From Pyrus communis (Eukaryota; Streptophyta; Magnoliopsida; Rosales; Rosaceae): DNA of 64,000 nt. The notes below the pieces were generated by a model. It ran no database searches, was not told where the DNA came from, and worked only from the letters and a program-made list of their open reading frames with translations. Below, in pieces: positions 23,905-36,030 of this stretch. The position numbers and the translations under genes are program-made. The DNA lies in assembly GCF_963583255.1 (NCBI RefSeq), contig NC_084803.1, positions 23,596,428 to 23,660,427 of the forward strand, in the 5' to 3' direction. Every line of letters starts with the position of its first letter. The first letter of the stretch is position 1.

Positions 23905-24790
23905 AATAACAGTACAACAATCACAACAACTTCATACAAATGATAATGTCACCTTATGCCTCTGGTAAGAGCCCTATCCCATTCCGGAATGCATAGTTAT
24001 GTCACATAATTTAAGACTACATCAGATTAGATTTCGACGTGGATGAATTTTAGCAGCATCTCAATACAATTCTTTAGATGGACGACATAAATAAGAAATA
24101 CCTATGAGCCACCAGAAGAGCGTACAGAAATGACACTGAAATCTCCACAACCGAAACCAAATCCTTCAACCATAAACTACGCGTGATAACTGTGCATTCC
24201 CAAACTGTCCAAATAATGGGACAATTCAAGAATCAATTGGACCGTAGTCATACTTTCGCATCCATGCGCAAAATCCAACTAATCCTCGAACGGGAAACTA
24301 AGTTTTACTAAAAAAAAAAAAAAACAAGTACGAATTTAATTACAGTTAACTCCGTACACCACAACACATATTTGTTCGTCACGTACAAATTTAACAACAT
24401 AATATAAATATAATTTCACAACACAATATAACCATAATAACATAATTTTATTAATTTTATTTAAAAAAAAAACTAAAAAAATACCTTCTCAATCATTCTC
24501 CACCAGTCGCTAATCACACACAATATGCCTATAAACAACGAAATTCATGGCGTTAGTATGAATTTACATTAATACTTTTACCCTAATAAAAAAAATAACG
24601 CTTACCAGACACACCGAGACAACTCGATCAACCTAGAGAAGAAGATGGAAGGAGTATTAGATGATGACATTGAGAGAACATGAAAATGACAGATGTCGGA
24701 TTGAAGAAAAACGAAAGGATGAGTGCAGAGACTAAATTTGCAGTTTGCCTCTGCACTGCTAAATCCAGATTATAAATTTCACCTTTGGAC
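23905..24790. other. CACTA spacer upstream of tnp2
   Basis: Non-coding by eye, with A tracts near 24310 and 24465. It is the likely 5' flank or leader of the tnp2 gene, between it and the next motif cluster. No recognisable exon. Confidence 0.5.
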
Positions 24791-24980
24791 GAATGATTTT
24801 GCGCAACGAACACTGTCTTCGTCGCGCAAATACCCTTTTCGCGACTAAAAACGTGTTTGTTGTCAAATACCCTTTAAGCAACAAACAATGTATCGTCATG
24901 CAAGGTTACAATTTTTTTCATTTACTTTATAAGTTATTATTTTAAACAAATTACGCGACGAAATTCGTTACGCAAAATGC
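24791..24980. repeat. Internal CACTA motif cluster 2
   Basis: TTGCGCAACGAACACTG, TTCGTCGCGCAAATACCC, ATCGTCATGCAAGG and TACGCGACGAAATTCGTTAC occur between the tnp2 gene and the small ORF. They are the same motif family as the element termini. Confidence 0.75.
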
Positions 24981-25234
24981 ATATTTTTTTATTTTATTTT
25001 TTTATGTTTTTCCGTTTTATTTTTATGTAATGTAAATTTTTATTTTAATGTAAATAAAAAACACAAACCTAATTAAACATTAAATTAATTAACAAAACTA
25101 ATTTATTATCCCAAATACAAATTATAATTAATGTAAATATTAATACTCATCCACATAACATAAATTTATTAATTAAAATAAATATAAAGTTCACAAAATC
25201 TTATTTAAAAAAAAAAATTACAATTCAACTTCAA

Positions 25235-25655
25235 TCCTCCTCCGCCCGCAACACATCAAACTTCCACTGTCAGAAATTCTGCTGGAAAAGCTCATCCATA
25301 TACTTCCGCTGCTTCTCATCGGTTTCATCAACATCCCAATGAACCGACATTAATGCCAAGAAAAATAAACTAGTAATTTAAAAAATATTACGTTTTAACA
25401 AAAATAATTATTCATTATTTACTAACTTACCGATAACTCCCCTAACATGGACTTCTTTAACTCCTCAAGGACCTTTTTCCAAGACTCAAACTCTGCAGAA
25501 CATTCCCTCCTCACCAAACTCCTAATGTCATACCTAAATTCGGCGTACGCATCAGCCTTTCTCTTGTCTTCAAAGTATGGCACTTGCTTCCGTCGATACC
25601 TCTCTGATCGCACTACAAGTTTCTTTTTGCCAGAACCATCTCTAGAATCGGCCAT
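25235..25655 (-). CDS. Small CACTA-encoded ORF, unknown function
   Basis: A 77-residue open frame (25655-25422) is rich in Lys, Arg and Glu, starting MADSRDGSGKKKLV. A plausible donor (TATCG then GTAAGTTAG) follows GELS near 25432. Coding-like sequence resumes at about 25355-25235 (MSVHWDVDETDEKQRKYMDE), with a stop after FQQNF and further readable residues beyond. It lies between two motif clusters and reads in the same direction as tnp2. I do not recognise a domain. Its charged, helical composition would fit a DNA- or protein-binding accessory factor, which is only a guess. The second exon may be damaged. Confidence 0.45.
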
Positions 25656-25721
25656 TCTTTTGAAACAATTTTTTTTTAAAACTAGGGGTTTTGAAACTGT
25701 GTTTATATAGCACTAGGGTCC

Positions 25722-25910
25722 CTTTGCACGACATTCGTGGCACAAATACCTATGTTCGTCGTGCAAAACGCGTCATAACTGCGCAATAAATAGGAACATT
25801 TGAATGTAATATGACCGTACTTTGCACGATGATAGCTATTGTTCGTCGCGCAAAGTTGTCTTGCGTGACGAAAATAGCGTCACACAATATATGTAGCGAC
25901 GAACAGAAAG
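25722..25910. repeat. Internal CACTA motif cluster 3
   Basis: TTTGCACGACATTCGTGG, TTCGTCGTGCAAAACG, TTGCACGATG, TTCGTCGCGCAAAG and TTGCGTGACGAAAATAGCG recur in both orientations upstream of the small ORF. Confidence 0.75.
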
Positions 25911-25913
25911 ATT

Positions 25914-25980
25914 GTAATTATAAAGTTTACATAAACATAATAAACATATATATCTATGTTTACATAAACTTTATAATTAC
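25914..25980. repeat. Long hairpin next to the gypsy insertion
   Basis: The left arm 25914-25939 and right arm 25955-25980 are 26-bp inverted copies with two mismatches (for example GTAATTATAAAGTTTAC against its complement), with a loop of about 15 bp. It separates the motif cluster from the gypsy element. Confidence 0.8.
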
Positions 25981-26021
25981 AAACAAATATTCAGTTAAAT
26001 ATTTATTCTAAAAATAATTAC

Positions 26022-28315
26022 TGTCACAACCCGTCCCGGAATTTTAATTCCGAGGACGTGAAGTTATGAAAATGCCCTTAAACGGGACTAAGGGGCGTAA
26101 AATATGTTGTAATTTGATGATTTGGGGATTGGGTAGGATCCCACCTCCCTCAAATCTCTCCCTCATTCCCGTGCCTTGTCTCTCTCTCTCCTCCCTCACA
26201 AATCTCTCATTCTCTGAGAGTTCTCTCTCTCTCTCCTTCGAACTCACACAGACCACCCACAAAACCACCCTAAAACTATACCAACGAAGGATCTAAGACC
26301 ACCATCGTACTCCTGAAGACCACACGAACATGATGGTACCAATTTCAGGTGAGTTTCACTTCGGAAAACATGGATTTCAATTTCACTGTGCGTGTGCACT
26401 GTTCATGCACACGTAAAACTTGATGTTTTCTGGGATTTTGAAGCTTGTAGGAAGCTTGGTGAGGTCCTAAGGAAGCTCGGAGTGCTTCGTTTGAAGGATT
26501 TGGACACCGGGATCACGAACTGTAAGTTTGGCCGAATTTTCGTATTTTTGGAAAAGTTTGATTCCGTTGTTTTTAGGCCATAAAACTAGTCCAACGTGGT
26601 AGATTATGATTAGGGCTTCATTTTGGTATAAATTACGTGAAAAATGGACGTAGGAACACGGAGAACGACAAGTTCAAAGTTTGGCCGGAGCTGTCGGGGC
26701 TTTTTCCGGCGAAACCACGGCGAGTTAGGGGTCGAGACAGGTATGGATGTGTTCGTCTCGTCAATACCTTCAATTTGATATATAGTACGTTGAAAATGGT
26801 TAAGAAATGAAGAAGTTATGACACTTTGAAATTTACCCAGAAATTCCGGCAAAACACCATCTCCGGCGAAACCAGTCCGGCGACGCGAGGAAGAAGACGC
26901 GCGCGTGGGCAGCGCGTGAACAGTGCGCGTGGGGGCGCGTGAGAGCTCCAAATTGAGTTCTGAAAATTGTCACGCGTTCGTGACGTCGTGTAGATCACCG
27001 TGGTATATTCATACACCCAAATTGAGCAACGTATGAGAAAGTTATGGACGAATGTTTGGTGTATGTGCGTTAAATAACGTAAATTTGGTTACTTTTTGTA
27101 TAGGTGAAAATATTACAGAGGAAGAATGTAACCAAGCTAGGGGAGGTTCAGGAACCTACCAGACGTCGATGTGATCAGTGAGTGGGCAGTTATTTTTCAG
27201 TATATATATATACGTATGCTTGACGTATTTCCCAGAAACGTATTTTAAAAGAAATACGAATTAATTATCCTGTCATATATGCATCATATTTTAATATGTG
27301 CATTACCATAATTATGCATACTGTTGCATGGTGCTGAGGAGGCCCAGGTAAGCTACATTTAATATACATTTGATATACGTATGAAATACATTTGGAATAC
27401 GATTGAAATACTATCATCACATGCATTAGTAGTGGCATACATTTATATATGTGTATTTGGTGCTGTGGACGCACAGGTAAGTGCCAGGTAAGTGGTATTT
27501 ATGTTTGTATTTCAGTAGTAGCTTGAGATGTTTAGAGAGCTCCTAATCTGCACCCCCGGTGTTAGTGCTCCCGCCCAGAGAGGGGCAGAGTCCTTCACGT
27601 GTATGTTCACCAGCACCACACGCTCGCCTTGGATCCAAGTTAGGTGCAAGCCTTGTCGTGGAGACCACATTAGGTGGTTCCGACTCGTAGGTGACCCGCG
27701 ATTATTCGCACAGTCTTCACGTGATCGTAGCACTAGAGCGTATATATTACACCCAGTCCTGTCGTACAGACCACGTTAGGTGGCTCCGACTCGTGTGCAG
27801 ATTCAGATGTTGAGTTGAGATTGGAGCTCTATATGCAGCGGTACATGTCACGTTAGGTGACTCCCGGCTGCCAGATTATATGTTATTGATGTGAATTATG
27901 CTTGAGCATTTACATTTATTATGAGATTCTAATGTGGCATATTCTCAAGCATGAATGGCATATTTTGGAGCATGTTTGGCATATTTGTACATACGTATAT
28001 ATGTTTATTTTCTGGGAAATTATACTTGTTTTACGGCGAGGGGTTACAAAGTTTTGAGAAGTGTTTGGATTTGGAAAAGAATTGTTTTGCTGACCCACTC
28101 AACTTTGTTTTGCGCCCCTCCAGGTTCAAGAATTGCAAAGGTGTGGTGACTACGAGGAAATTCAACGGTGTTCTGACAGAATGGACCAAATAAGGACTCA
28201 CCTTCGGGTGTTTCATTTTAGAAGTTGTATATTTTTAAAGCTTCCGAACTGTGTAAATGGTTACGTCACTCTCACGTGACGGCCAGCATGCCCTCCTTCG
28301 GGACGGGGTGTGTCA
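26022..28315 (+). repeat. 5' LTR of the nested gypsy element
   Basis: It starts TGTCACAACCCGTCCCGG and ends GGGGTGTGTCA. I compared it with the 3' LTR and saw no difference. At 27600-27870 it contains three degenerate copies of a CACRTTAGGTGGYTCC-like unit. A CT-rich stretch lies at about 26180-26240. Short open frames in it are shared by both LTRs and are not genes. Confidence 0.95.
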
Positions 28316-28317
28316 GT

Positions 28318-28329
28318 TGGTATCAGAGC
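28318..28329 (+). other. Primer-binding site (initiator tRNA-Met)
   Basis: TGGTATCAGAGC, complementary to the 3' end of plant initiator tRNA-Met, begins two bases after the 5' LTR. This is the usual minus-strand primer site of plant gypsy elements. Confidence 0.95.
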
Positions 28330-31300
28330 CTAAGTTTCAATCTTGGACATCTTGATAAGTTCTAGTGAATTCTGTCAGAACTACACCGCCTCGTAGCAAA
28401 CCACGTAGTTAGAGGAATTTAGTCTCCCTGATTTAGCTATTAGGGGAAACTATTATTTTGGTGATTCAGTATATTATCAAAAAGGGACATTTTAAGATGG
28501 GTTATGAGTTGAATTTGAATCACCTTATGAAATGATGAACCTGAGGGAGCAAAGTGATGGATTAACCGATTGGAAAAGATGTTTTGGATTATGCAAGTCA
28601 AAGGAATCTTCCTTTTGACAGAAAGGTTGAGACGATTACCTGGTTTGAGTTATGAACTTGTATCCTGGTGGAAACAGGAGTATAACTCGTTGTCACCGAA
28701 GGAAACAGCCGATTGAGAATTGTTTAAGGACTTGTTTAAAGAAAAGAATTATTCTTTCGGCATCTTATGAGGGTAGAAAGCAAGAGTTTGTAAATGTGAG
28801 ACAAGGAAAGCTGACGATCAATGAGTATTATAGAAAGTTCTCAGACTTGCCTCGTCCCATTTGAATATTGCTACTATTTTGATTGAAGTGTTATATTGTT
28901 TTAGGCTGGGTGGCATAAGGCAGTGGTATTTTGGGTGACCACTATCCATTGTAATTCTTACCAGGAGTATACAAGATGTTGTTGAGCCTTGAGAACTCTG
29001 AGAACATGTTCAGCGAGAGTAAAGAAGAATGATAAAAGAATGGGAATCAAAAGAGGACGATAAAGTTAATGATTCGTCATATCAAGAATATAGAAAGATT
29101 CGGAACTTCAAAAGAAGTGAAGCTAATTCTAGTTCTTTTGGCAAAGGTTTTAATGCCATTGACCAGAAGCGAAGTGATAGATGTATTGGTAATCCCAGAT
29201 CTCAGAGACAAGGTGATTTTGGTAAAAGAAATGTACCTTTGTGTTGTAGGTACAATAATGGACACCTTTGAGAATGTAGGCAAGAAAGCATTGGACGCTT
29301 TACAAGTGGATAGATGGGACATAGAACTGCAAATTATGTCCAAAGCCAATAGAAGCCCTAGCAGTCTTCTTTGCCACAACTAGCGCCGATCCAGCAAGTT
29401 CCTGGATCTATTAATTATGGACAGTTAGGCCGTGGTGTATACGAGCGAAGTATTTACACTAATAGAGGTTGTGGGAGACGACAACAAGCCAGGGATGTGT
29501 TAACCACACATCACTGCAAGATACTCAGAATTATTTGGATTTGATTAGGGGTACGATAATTATTCTTAATGACTTAGCTAGAGTCTATTTGTTAATAATG
29601 TAGAAATTTTACGTTATTAATGTTATTGCCTTGAAAGTAGTAAATAAACGCGGTTGAGACGTGAGTATGTATTTCCTAATGAGTGGCAAAATAGTAATAT
29701 TACACCTTCGAGAGTTGTTGCTTACTTATCGAGACAACGATGATTTATCAGTATTGCGGGCTGCAGACCGTAATATTAATAACTTATTCGTGGATTCGTT
29801 AAGCAAGTAAACCGATAGGTTATCCTATGTTAGTATCGTACTTATTTAGAGTGCTCAGTAATAGTAGAGTATGTATTGTTACCAGCTACTTTTGTTCCAT
29901 TAGATTGTGGATTTCGATGTTATTCTAGAGCATATTATGTTATTTACAGTGATGAGTTGCAGACCACGCGAAGTGGTACTGAATGTGTGCAAGATATATT
30001 ACGTATATGAGTATATACTTTATTTCCGGGAAACCAATTATTTTCCATCGGTCTGGATGACTAGAGATTACTTTTGTAAGTATGCAAAGTGGAGTGAGGC
30101 AGACCGTTAATTATGCTGTGAGAGCAAAGAGATTATTATCAAAAGGCTGCCAAAGACACTTATCTCATGTGGTGCTAAATGATGTCACTTCTAGTAGTGT
30201 GGAAGAAGTGGGAGTAGTCAAACATTTACCTGACATTTTCCCTGAGAATTTACCTGGATTGCCGCCAGTCAAAGATGTAGAGTTCACTATGGATTTGTCT
30301 CCAGGTACAAACCATATATTATAGAATGTGCCTTTTGAACTAAGAGAATTGGAAATTGGTTGATAAAGGTTTTTATTCAACCTAGTACATTACGTTGGGG
30401 GAACCCCAGTTTATTGGTAAGAAAGAAAATAGACGTTAAGGTTGTGCTTTGATTATAAGCAGTTGAATCGAGTAACAAGTGAAAACCGTTATCCGTTACC
30501 TCACATTGATGGTTGTTTGATCAGCTTCGAGATGGTTGTATATTTTCTAAGATTGACTTGAGGTCTGGATATTATTAGTTGAAAATTATCAGTGAGGATG
30601 CCCTTATTATAACTTTCAGGACTCGTTAAGGTCATTTCAAGTTTGGTGATGCCATTCGGAGTGACGAATGCATCTACTACCTTATGAATTTGATGAATAA
30701 AGTATTCCAATGATATCTAGACCGATTTGTTGTTATTGCTATTGAAAAGATTGATAAGACTAGAGCAAAGTATGCTAAACATCTTAAATCGGTATTGCAA
30801 AGATCGAGGGAACGTCGATTGTATGCTAAGTTTAGCAAATGCCAATGTTGGATGAATCAAGTAGCATTTTTGAGATATATTATATCTGCTTCAGTTATTC
30901 AAGTGAATTCATAAAAGGTAGCAGAAATTGAGAATTTAGAACAACCACGAATCGTGATTGGGATTCGGAGTTATCTTAGCTTAACAAGCTATCATGGACG
31001 GTTTGTGAAAGATTTTTCAGTCATTGCTTTGTCATTGACGAGATTGTTGAGAAAAGAGGTTATGTATGAGTGGGAAGGAAATTGTGAGCAAAGAATTCAA
31101 CAACTGAAGTATTTCCTCACTCATGCACGTATTTTAGTATTCCCAGAGAATAGTGGTAATCATAAATTTTAATGATGTTACTTGAATGGTATTGGATGCA
31201 TGTTGATGCAAATATTAGGGTGATTACATACGTTTCACGACAAAAGGAACCTCATGAAATGAATTACCCTACTGGTGATTTGGAAGTCATGATTATCATT

Positions 31301-32733
31301 CTTGCTGTGAAGTTATGAAGACATTATTTGTGGTAAGAATGCAAGATTTTTACAAATCCAAAAAGTCTCCAATATCCATTACTTGGAAGGATTTTGATAT
31401 AAGGCAGGGAAGGTGGATTGAATTGTTTAATGAACATGATTGTACGACCAGGGTGATCGTAAAATTGTTCTAGCTGATGCACTTGGTGAGAAGACTGTGG
31501 TAAGAGTTGATGTCTGGCACGCTTGCCAAGATTGTCTTCTTGTGGATTGGAAATCAACTGAAGTAAAGTTGAGAATGGAAGATTGAGAAGAAGTTGTAAT
31601 TGTTAATTTTCAAGTTAAGTCTTTTTAGTAAGGTCGTACTCAAGACTTAAATGGTTAACAAAGAAAATTAAGAATTAACCAAGGCAAAGAAAGAAGGGAA
31701 AAAGAGAGATTGCTGAGTTCGAGAATAGGATGGTTATGATTGAACTTGAAGTGATAGTTGATCAATGTACTAAGTTAGTACATTTACTCCAGTGTTGAGT
31801 AACGACCACAGTGCAACAATACTTATATATGTTTTATGGAGAAGAGATTTGGGTTACGGAACTGCTGAGTTCTTAAGTATGTTGGTTGCGCAGTTTCCGA
31901 TGTAACGCCATAAGGACCATGAAATGTGTCGATTTTTGCTGATTTGTGGAAGAAATGCTTCTGGATAGAGAAGATTTGATCACGAAAGAGTTTTGGTAGG
32001 CCCTGAAACTATGGATGAGTCTTCTCAAAGTATTCAGGTGATTAAGTTTAACCTGAGAGTAGCCAGGAATGGCAAAAGAGATTAATAGTTGAACATGTCA
32101 CTAATCGAGTGTTTAACGTAGATGATCTTATAATTTTGAAGTTTTCACTTTAGAAAAGTATGATTCGGCTGGGAAAGGAAAGCAAATTAAGTCCTAAGTA
32201 CCTCGGACTTTATGTGATCATCGAAGAGTAGGTGAAGTTGCTTGAATTACTTCCAGAGTTATTGTAAGAGCATGATGTGTTTCACGATTCAACATTTTTA
32301 GAAATTTCATCACGAAAAGAAATAGTGAGATTTGGAAAGGAGACAAATTAAGTCTTAAACACATCAGACCGTTTTTGACCACTAAAGGAATCGATGAAGT
32401 TGCATACAATTGGTGATGTCTTCAGAATCGGCTAAGGTGCATAATGTATTATATTTCGATTCGTTGTCACTAGGTGGCAGATTCGTCACATGGAGTTCCG
32501 GTGCAACTGTTGAGAATTAATCCAGATTAAACTGATTGAGGAACCAAGGACGACTTTGGATTGGAAAAAGAATGTATTGAGAATTAAGACAGTGTAATTG
32601 GTAAAGAATTTGTGAAGAAAGCATTCAGTGGAAGAAATTACGTGGGAGAATCAGATGAGAGAGATTTATCCGAAGCTATTGTATGAGTTTAGATGATTAA
32701 GTTGGTTGTTGGAATTTCGGGGACGAAATTCTA
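28330..32733 (+). pseudogene. Dead gypsy gag-pol
   Basis: Recognisable blocks in canonical gypsy order: gag at about 28640-28865 (VRQGKLTINEYYRKFSDLPR); a degraded zinc knuckle near 29240-29280; reverse transcriptase from about 30200 (FPENLPGLPPVKDVEFTMDL, then [14 protein letters not shown] and [10 protein letters not shown] across frames); RNase H at about 30950-31170 (YEWEGNCEQRIQQLKYFLTH); integrase pieces at about 31700-32420; and a terminal NHRVEEATWE-like block near 32620-32650. Stops and frame changes occur in every domain, so no polyprotein can be made. The order RT-RNase H-integrase shows Ty3/gypsy; a chromovirus of Tekay/Del type is my guess. Confidence 0.85.
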
Positions 32734-32747
32734 TAAGGAGGGAAGGT
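32734..32747 (+). other. Polypurine tract
   Basis: AAGGAGGGAAGGT lies immediately before the 3' LTR, in the place of the plus-strand primer. Confidence 0.85.
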
Positions 32748-35041
32748 TGTCACAACCCGTCCCGGAATTTTAATTCCGAGGACGTGAAGTTATGAAAATG
32801 CCCTTAAACGGGACTAAGGGGCGTAAAATATGTTGTAATTTGATGATTTGGGGATTGGGTAGGATCCCACCTCCCTCAAATCTCTCCCTCATTCCCGTGC
32901 CTTGTCTCTCTCTCTCCTCCCTCACAAATCTCTCATTCTCTGAGAGTTCTCTCTCTCTCTCCTTCGAACTCACACAGACCACCCACAAAACCACCCTAAA
33001 ACTATACCAACGAAGGATCTAAGACCACCATCGTACTCCTGAAGACCACACGAACATGATGGTACCAATTTCAGGTGAGTTTCACTTCGGAAAACATGGA
33101 TTTCAATTTCACTGTGCGTGTGCACTGTTCATGCACACGTAAAACTTGATGTTTTCTGGGATTTTGAAGCTTGTAGGAAGCTTGGTGAGGTCCTAAGGAA
33201 GCTCGGAGTGCTTCGTTTGAAGGATTTGGACACCGGGATCACGAACTGTAAGTTTGGCCGAATTTTCGTATTTTTGGAAAAGTTTGATTCCGTTGTTTTT
33301 AGGCCATAAAACTAGTCCAACGTGGTAGATTATGATTAGGGCTTCATTTTGGTATAAATTACGTGAAAAATGGACGTAGGAACACGGAGAACGACAAGTT
33401 CAAAGTTTGGCCGGAGCTGTCGGGGCTTTTTCCGGCGAAACCACGGCGAGTTAGGGGTCGAGACAGGTATGGATGTGTTCGTCTCGTCAATACCTTCAAT
33501 TTGATATATAGTACGTTGAAAATGGTTAAGAAATGAAGAAGTTATGACACTTTGAAATTTACCCAGAAATTCCGGCAAAACACCATCTCCGGCGAAACCA
33601 GTCCGGCGACGCGAGGAAGAAGACGCGCGCGTGGGCAGCGCGTGAACAGTGCGCGTGGGGGCGCGTGAGAGCTCCAAATTGAGTTCTGAAAATTGTCACG
33701 CGTTCGTGACGTCGTGTAGATCACCGTGGTATATTCATACACCCAAATTGAGCAACGTATGAGAAAGTTATGGACGAATGTTTGGTGTATGTGCGTTAAA
33801 TAACGTAAATTTGGTTACTTTTTGTATAGGTGAAAATATTACAGAGGAAGAATGTAACCAAGCTAGGGGAGGTTCAGGAACCTACCAGACGTCGATGTGA
33901 TCAGTGAGTGGGCAGTTATTTTTCAGTATATATATATACGTATGCTTGACGTATTTCCCAGAAACGTATTTTAAAAGAAATACGAATTAATTATCCTGTC
34001 ATATATGCATCATATTTTAATATGTGCATTACCATAATTATGCATACTGTTGCATGGTGCTGAGGAGGCCCAGGTAAGCTACATTTAATATACATTTGAT
34101 ATACGTATGAAATACATTTGGAATACGATTGAAATACTATCATCACATGCATTAGTAGTGGCATACATTTATATATGTGTATTTGGTGCTGTGGACGCAC
34201 AGGTAAGTGCCAGGTAAGTGGTATTTATGTTTGTATTTCAGTAGTAGCTTGAGATGTTTAGAGAGCTCCTAATCTGCACCCCCGGTGTTAGTGCTCCCGC
34301 CCAGAGAGGGGCAGAGTCCTTCACGTGTATGTTCACCAGCACCACACGCTCGCCTTGGATCCAAGTTAGGTGCAAGCCTTGTCGTGGAGACCACATTAGG
34401 TGGTTCCGACTCGTAGGTGACCCGCGATTATTCGCACAGTCTTCACGTGATCGTAGCACTAGAGCGTATATATTACACCCAGTCCTGTCGTACAGACCAC
34501 GTTAGGTGGCTCCGACTCGTGTGCAGATTCAGATGTTGAGTTGAGATTGGAGCTCTATATGCAGCGGTACATGTCACGTTAGGTGACTCCCGGCTGCCAG
34601 ATTATATGTTATTGATGTGAATTATGCTTGAGCATTTACATTTATTATGAGATTCTAATGTGGCATATTCTCAAGCATGAATGGCATATTTTGGAGCATG
34701 TTTGGCATATTTGTACATACGTATATATGTTTATTTTCTGGGAAATTATACTTGTTTTACGGCGAGGGGTTACAAAGTTTTGAGAAGTGTTTGGATTTGG
34801 AAAAGAATTGTTTTGCTGACCCACTCAACTTTGTTTTGCGCCCCTCCAGGTTCAAGAATTGCAAAGGTGTGGTGACTACGAGGAAATTCAACGGTGTTCT
34901 GACAGAATGGACCAAATAAGGACTCACCTTCGGGTGTTTCATTTTAGAAGTTGTATATTTTTAAAGCTTCCGAACTGTGTAAATGGTTACGTCACTCTCA
35001 CGTGACGGCCAGCATGCCCTCCTTCGGGACGGGGTGTGTCA
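32748..35041 (+). repeat. 3' LTR of the nested gypsy element
   Basis: Same length as the 5' LTR and identical wherever I compared them, including ten translated windows and the spacer segments between. It is followed by the ATTAC duplication. Confidence 0.95.
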
Positions 35042-35221
35042 ATTACTACCTTAAATATTTATTCTAAAAATAATTAATACATTTATTTTAAAAAGCAAAC
35101 AGGAATTAAAGCCTAATTAAGTCCAAATACATATAAAATATAAAATATATAAAAAAAAAAACTATAAAAAAAAAAAACCTTCAATTTAAATATTGTTCTC
35201 AAAAACATAAATTTAAAACTA

Positions 35222-35590
35222 CTATTTTGATGGTCCTCCATTATGTTCGACTTCATAATGCTACCTATTGTAACCTCCCTCCATCAACTTCAACAATTGT
35301 TCGTTCATCTCATCATCAAGAGTATACTTACACAGTGACACATATATGCAAATAATTAATTCCAACATATAAAAAAAAAAGTTCACAAAATTAATTATTG
35401 ATCCATCAACATTATACTTATTAATAATATATCCATCATCGCCTTCTTCACATTCTTGGGCACATATTTCCAAGAACGCCACTCAGTAGTAGGACAATTA
35501 TTCTGCATGTGCGAACTTAAAATGTTGCCTCAAATCATTCGAGTCGATAGTGGGCACGCTCTGATCCTTGTCTTTATCCTCCATCCCCGC
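35222..35590 (-). pseudogene. Small CACTA ORF near the 5' end, damaged
   Basis: On the minus strand a Met frame near 35583 reads MEDKDKDQSVPTIDSNDLRQ then HFKFAHAE and a stop. A shifted frame continues with a TEWRSWKYVPKNVKKAMMD-like block. After an intron-like gap, 35225-35330 reads YTLDDEMNEQLLKLMEGGYNR then a stop and HYEVEHNGGPSK. The RSWKYVP and NR-x-HYEVEHNGGPS blocks recall plant Ptta/En/Spm proteins, so this may be the start of a CACTA gene that was split from its body by the gypsy insertion. Confidence 0.5.
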
Positions 35591-35644
35591 ACAAACATAA
35601 TTGTGAAGAATAAGGAGAGCAAAAGCGCATATTTATAGAAAGGT

Positions 35645-36030
35645 TAGGGCCTTTGCGCAACGAAGGCATTGTCACGCAAACATTTGTAATAAATGCAATA
35701 TTGATTCCTTTGATTCACTTATAGTGAATGGTCCGAGTGAAAACTAACAACAACTTGTGCGATGAAACCTTTGTCGCACAAAGGTCACCTTTTCGTCGCG
35801 CAAGGTTTTCATGCCAAAAAAAATTACCTTGCGTTTTCTTGATGACTTTGCGCGACAATTGTTGTTTGTTGCGTGAAGTATTCTTGCGCGACGAAGATTT
35901 TCGTCGCTCAAAATTAAATTATTTTTTTTTCCTTTCCTGCCTTTTTTGCGCGACGACACTATTTTTCCATCGCGCAAGTACCTCTTGTGCGACGATATAT
36001 TATTTTTCGTCACGCAAGTTGTTTTTCCTA
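35645..36030. repeat. CACTA subterminal motif cluster, right end
   Basis: At least ten motifs in both orientations occur (for example TTGTGCGATGAAACC, TTCGTCGCGCAAGG, TTGCGCGACAATTG, TTGCGCGACGAAG, TTTCGTCGCTCAAA, TTGCGCGACGACAC, TTCGTCACGCAAG). Several form back-to-back inverted pairs, such as CGCGACGAAGATTTTCGTCG at 35887-35906. Confidence 0.88.

Larger units (their letters stand above)
26022..35041 (+). mobile_element. 9.0-kb Ty3/gypsy retrotransposon nested in the CACTA element
   Basis: Two 2,294-bp LTRs in direct orientation (offset 6,726 bp), an initiator-tRNA-Met primer site directly after the 5' LTR, a purine tract before the 3' LTR and an ATTAC target duplication on both sides (26017-26021 and 35042-35046) define a complete structure. 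The internal domain of 4.4 kb holds gypsy-order gag-pol, but with stops and frameshifts throughout. The insertion splits the CACTA spacer between the two small ORFs. Confidence 0.95.

Noticed and set aside
26044..28216. Several short open frames, each found twice 6,726 bp apart, as duplicated genes
   Set aside because: They lie wholly in the two LTRs and are duplicated because the LTRs are; no domain is recognised.
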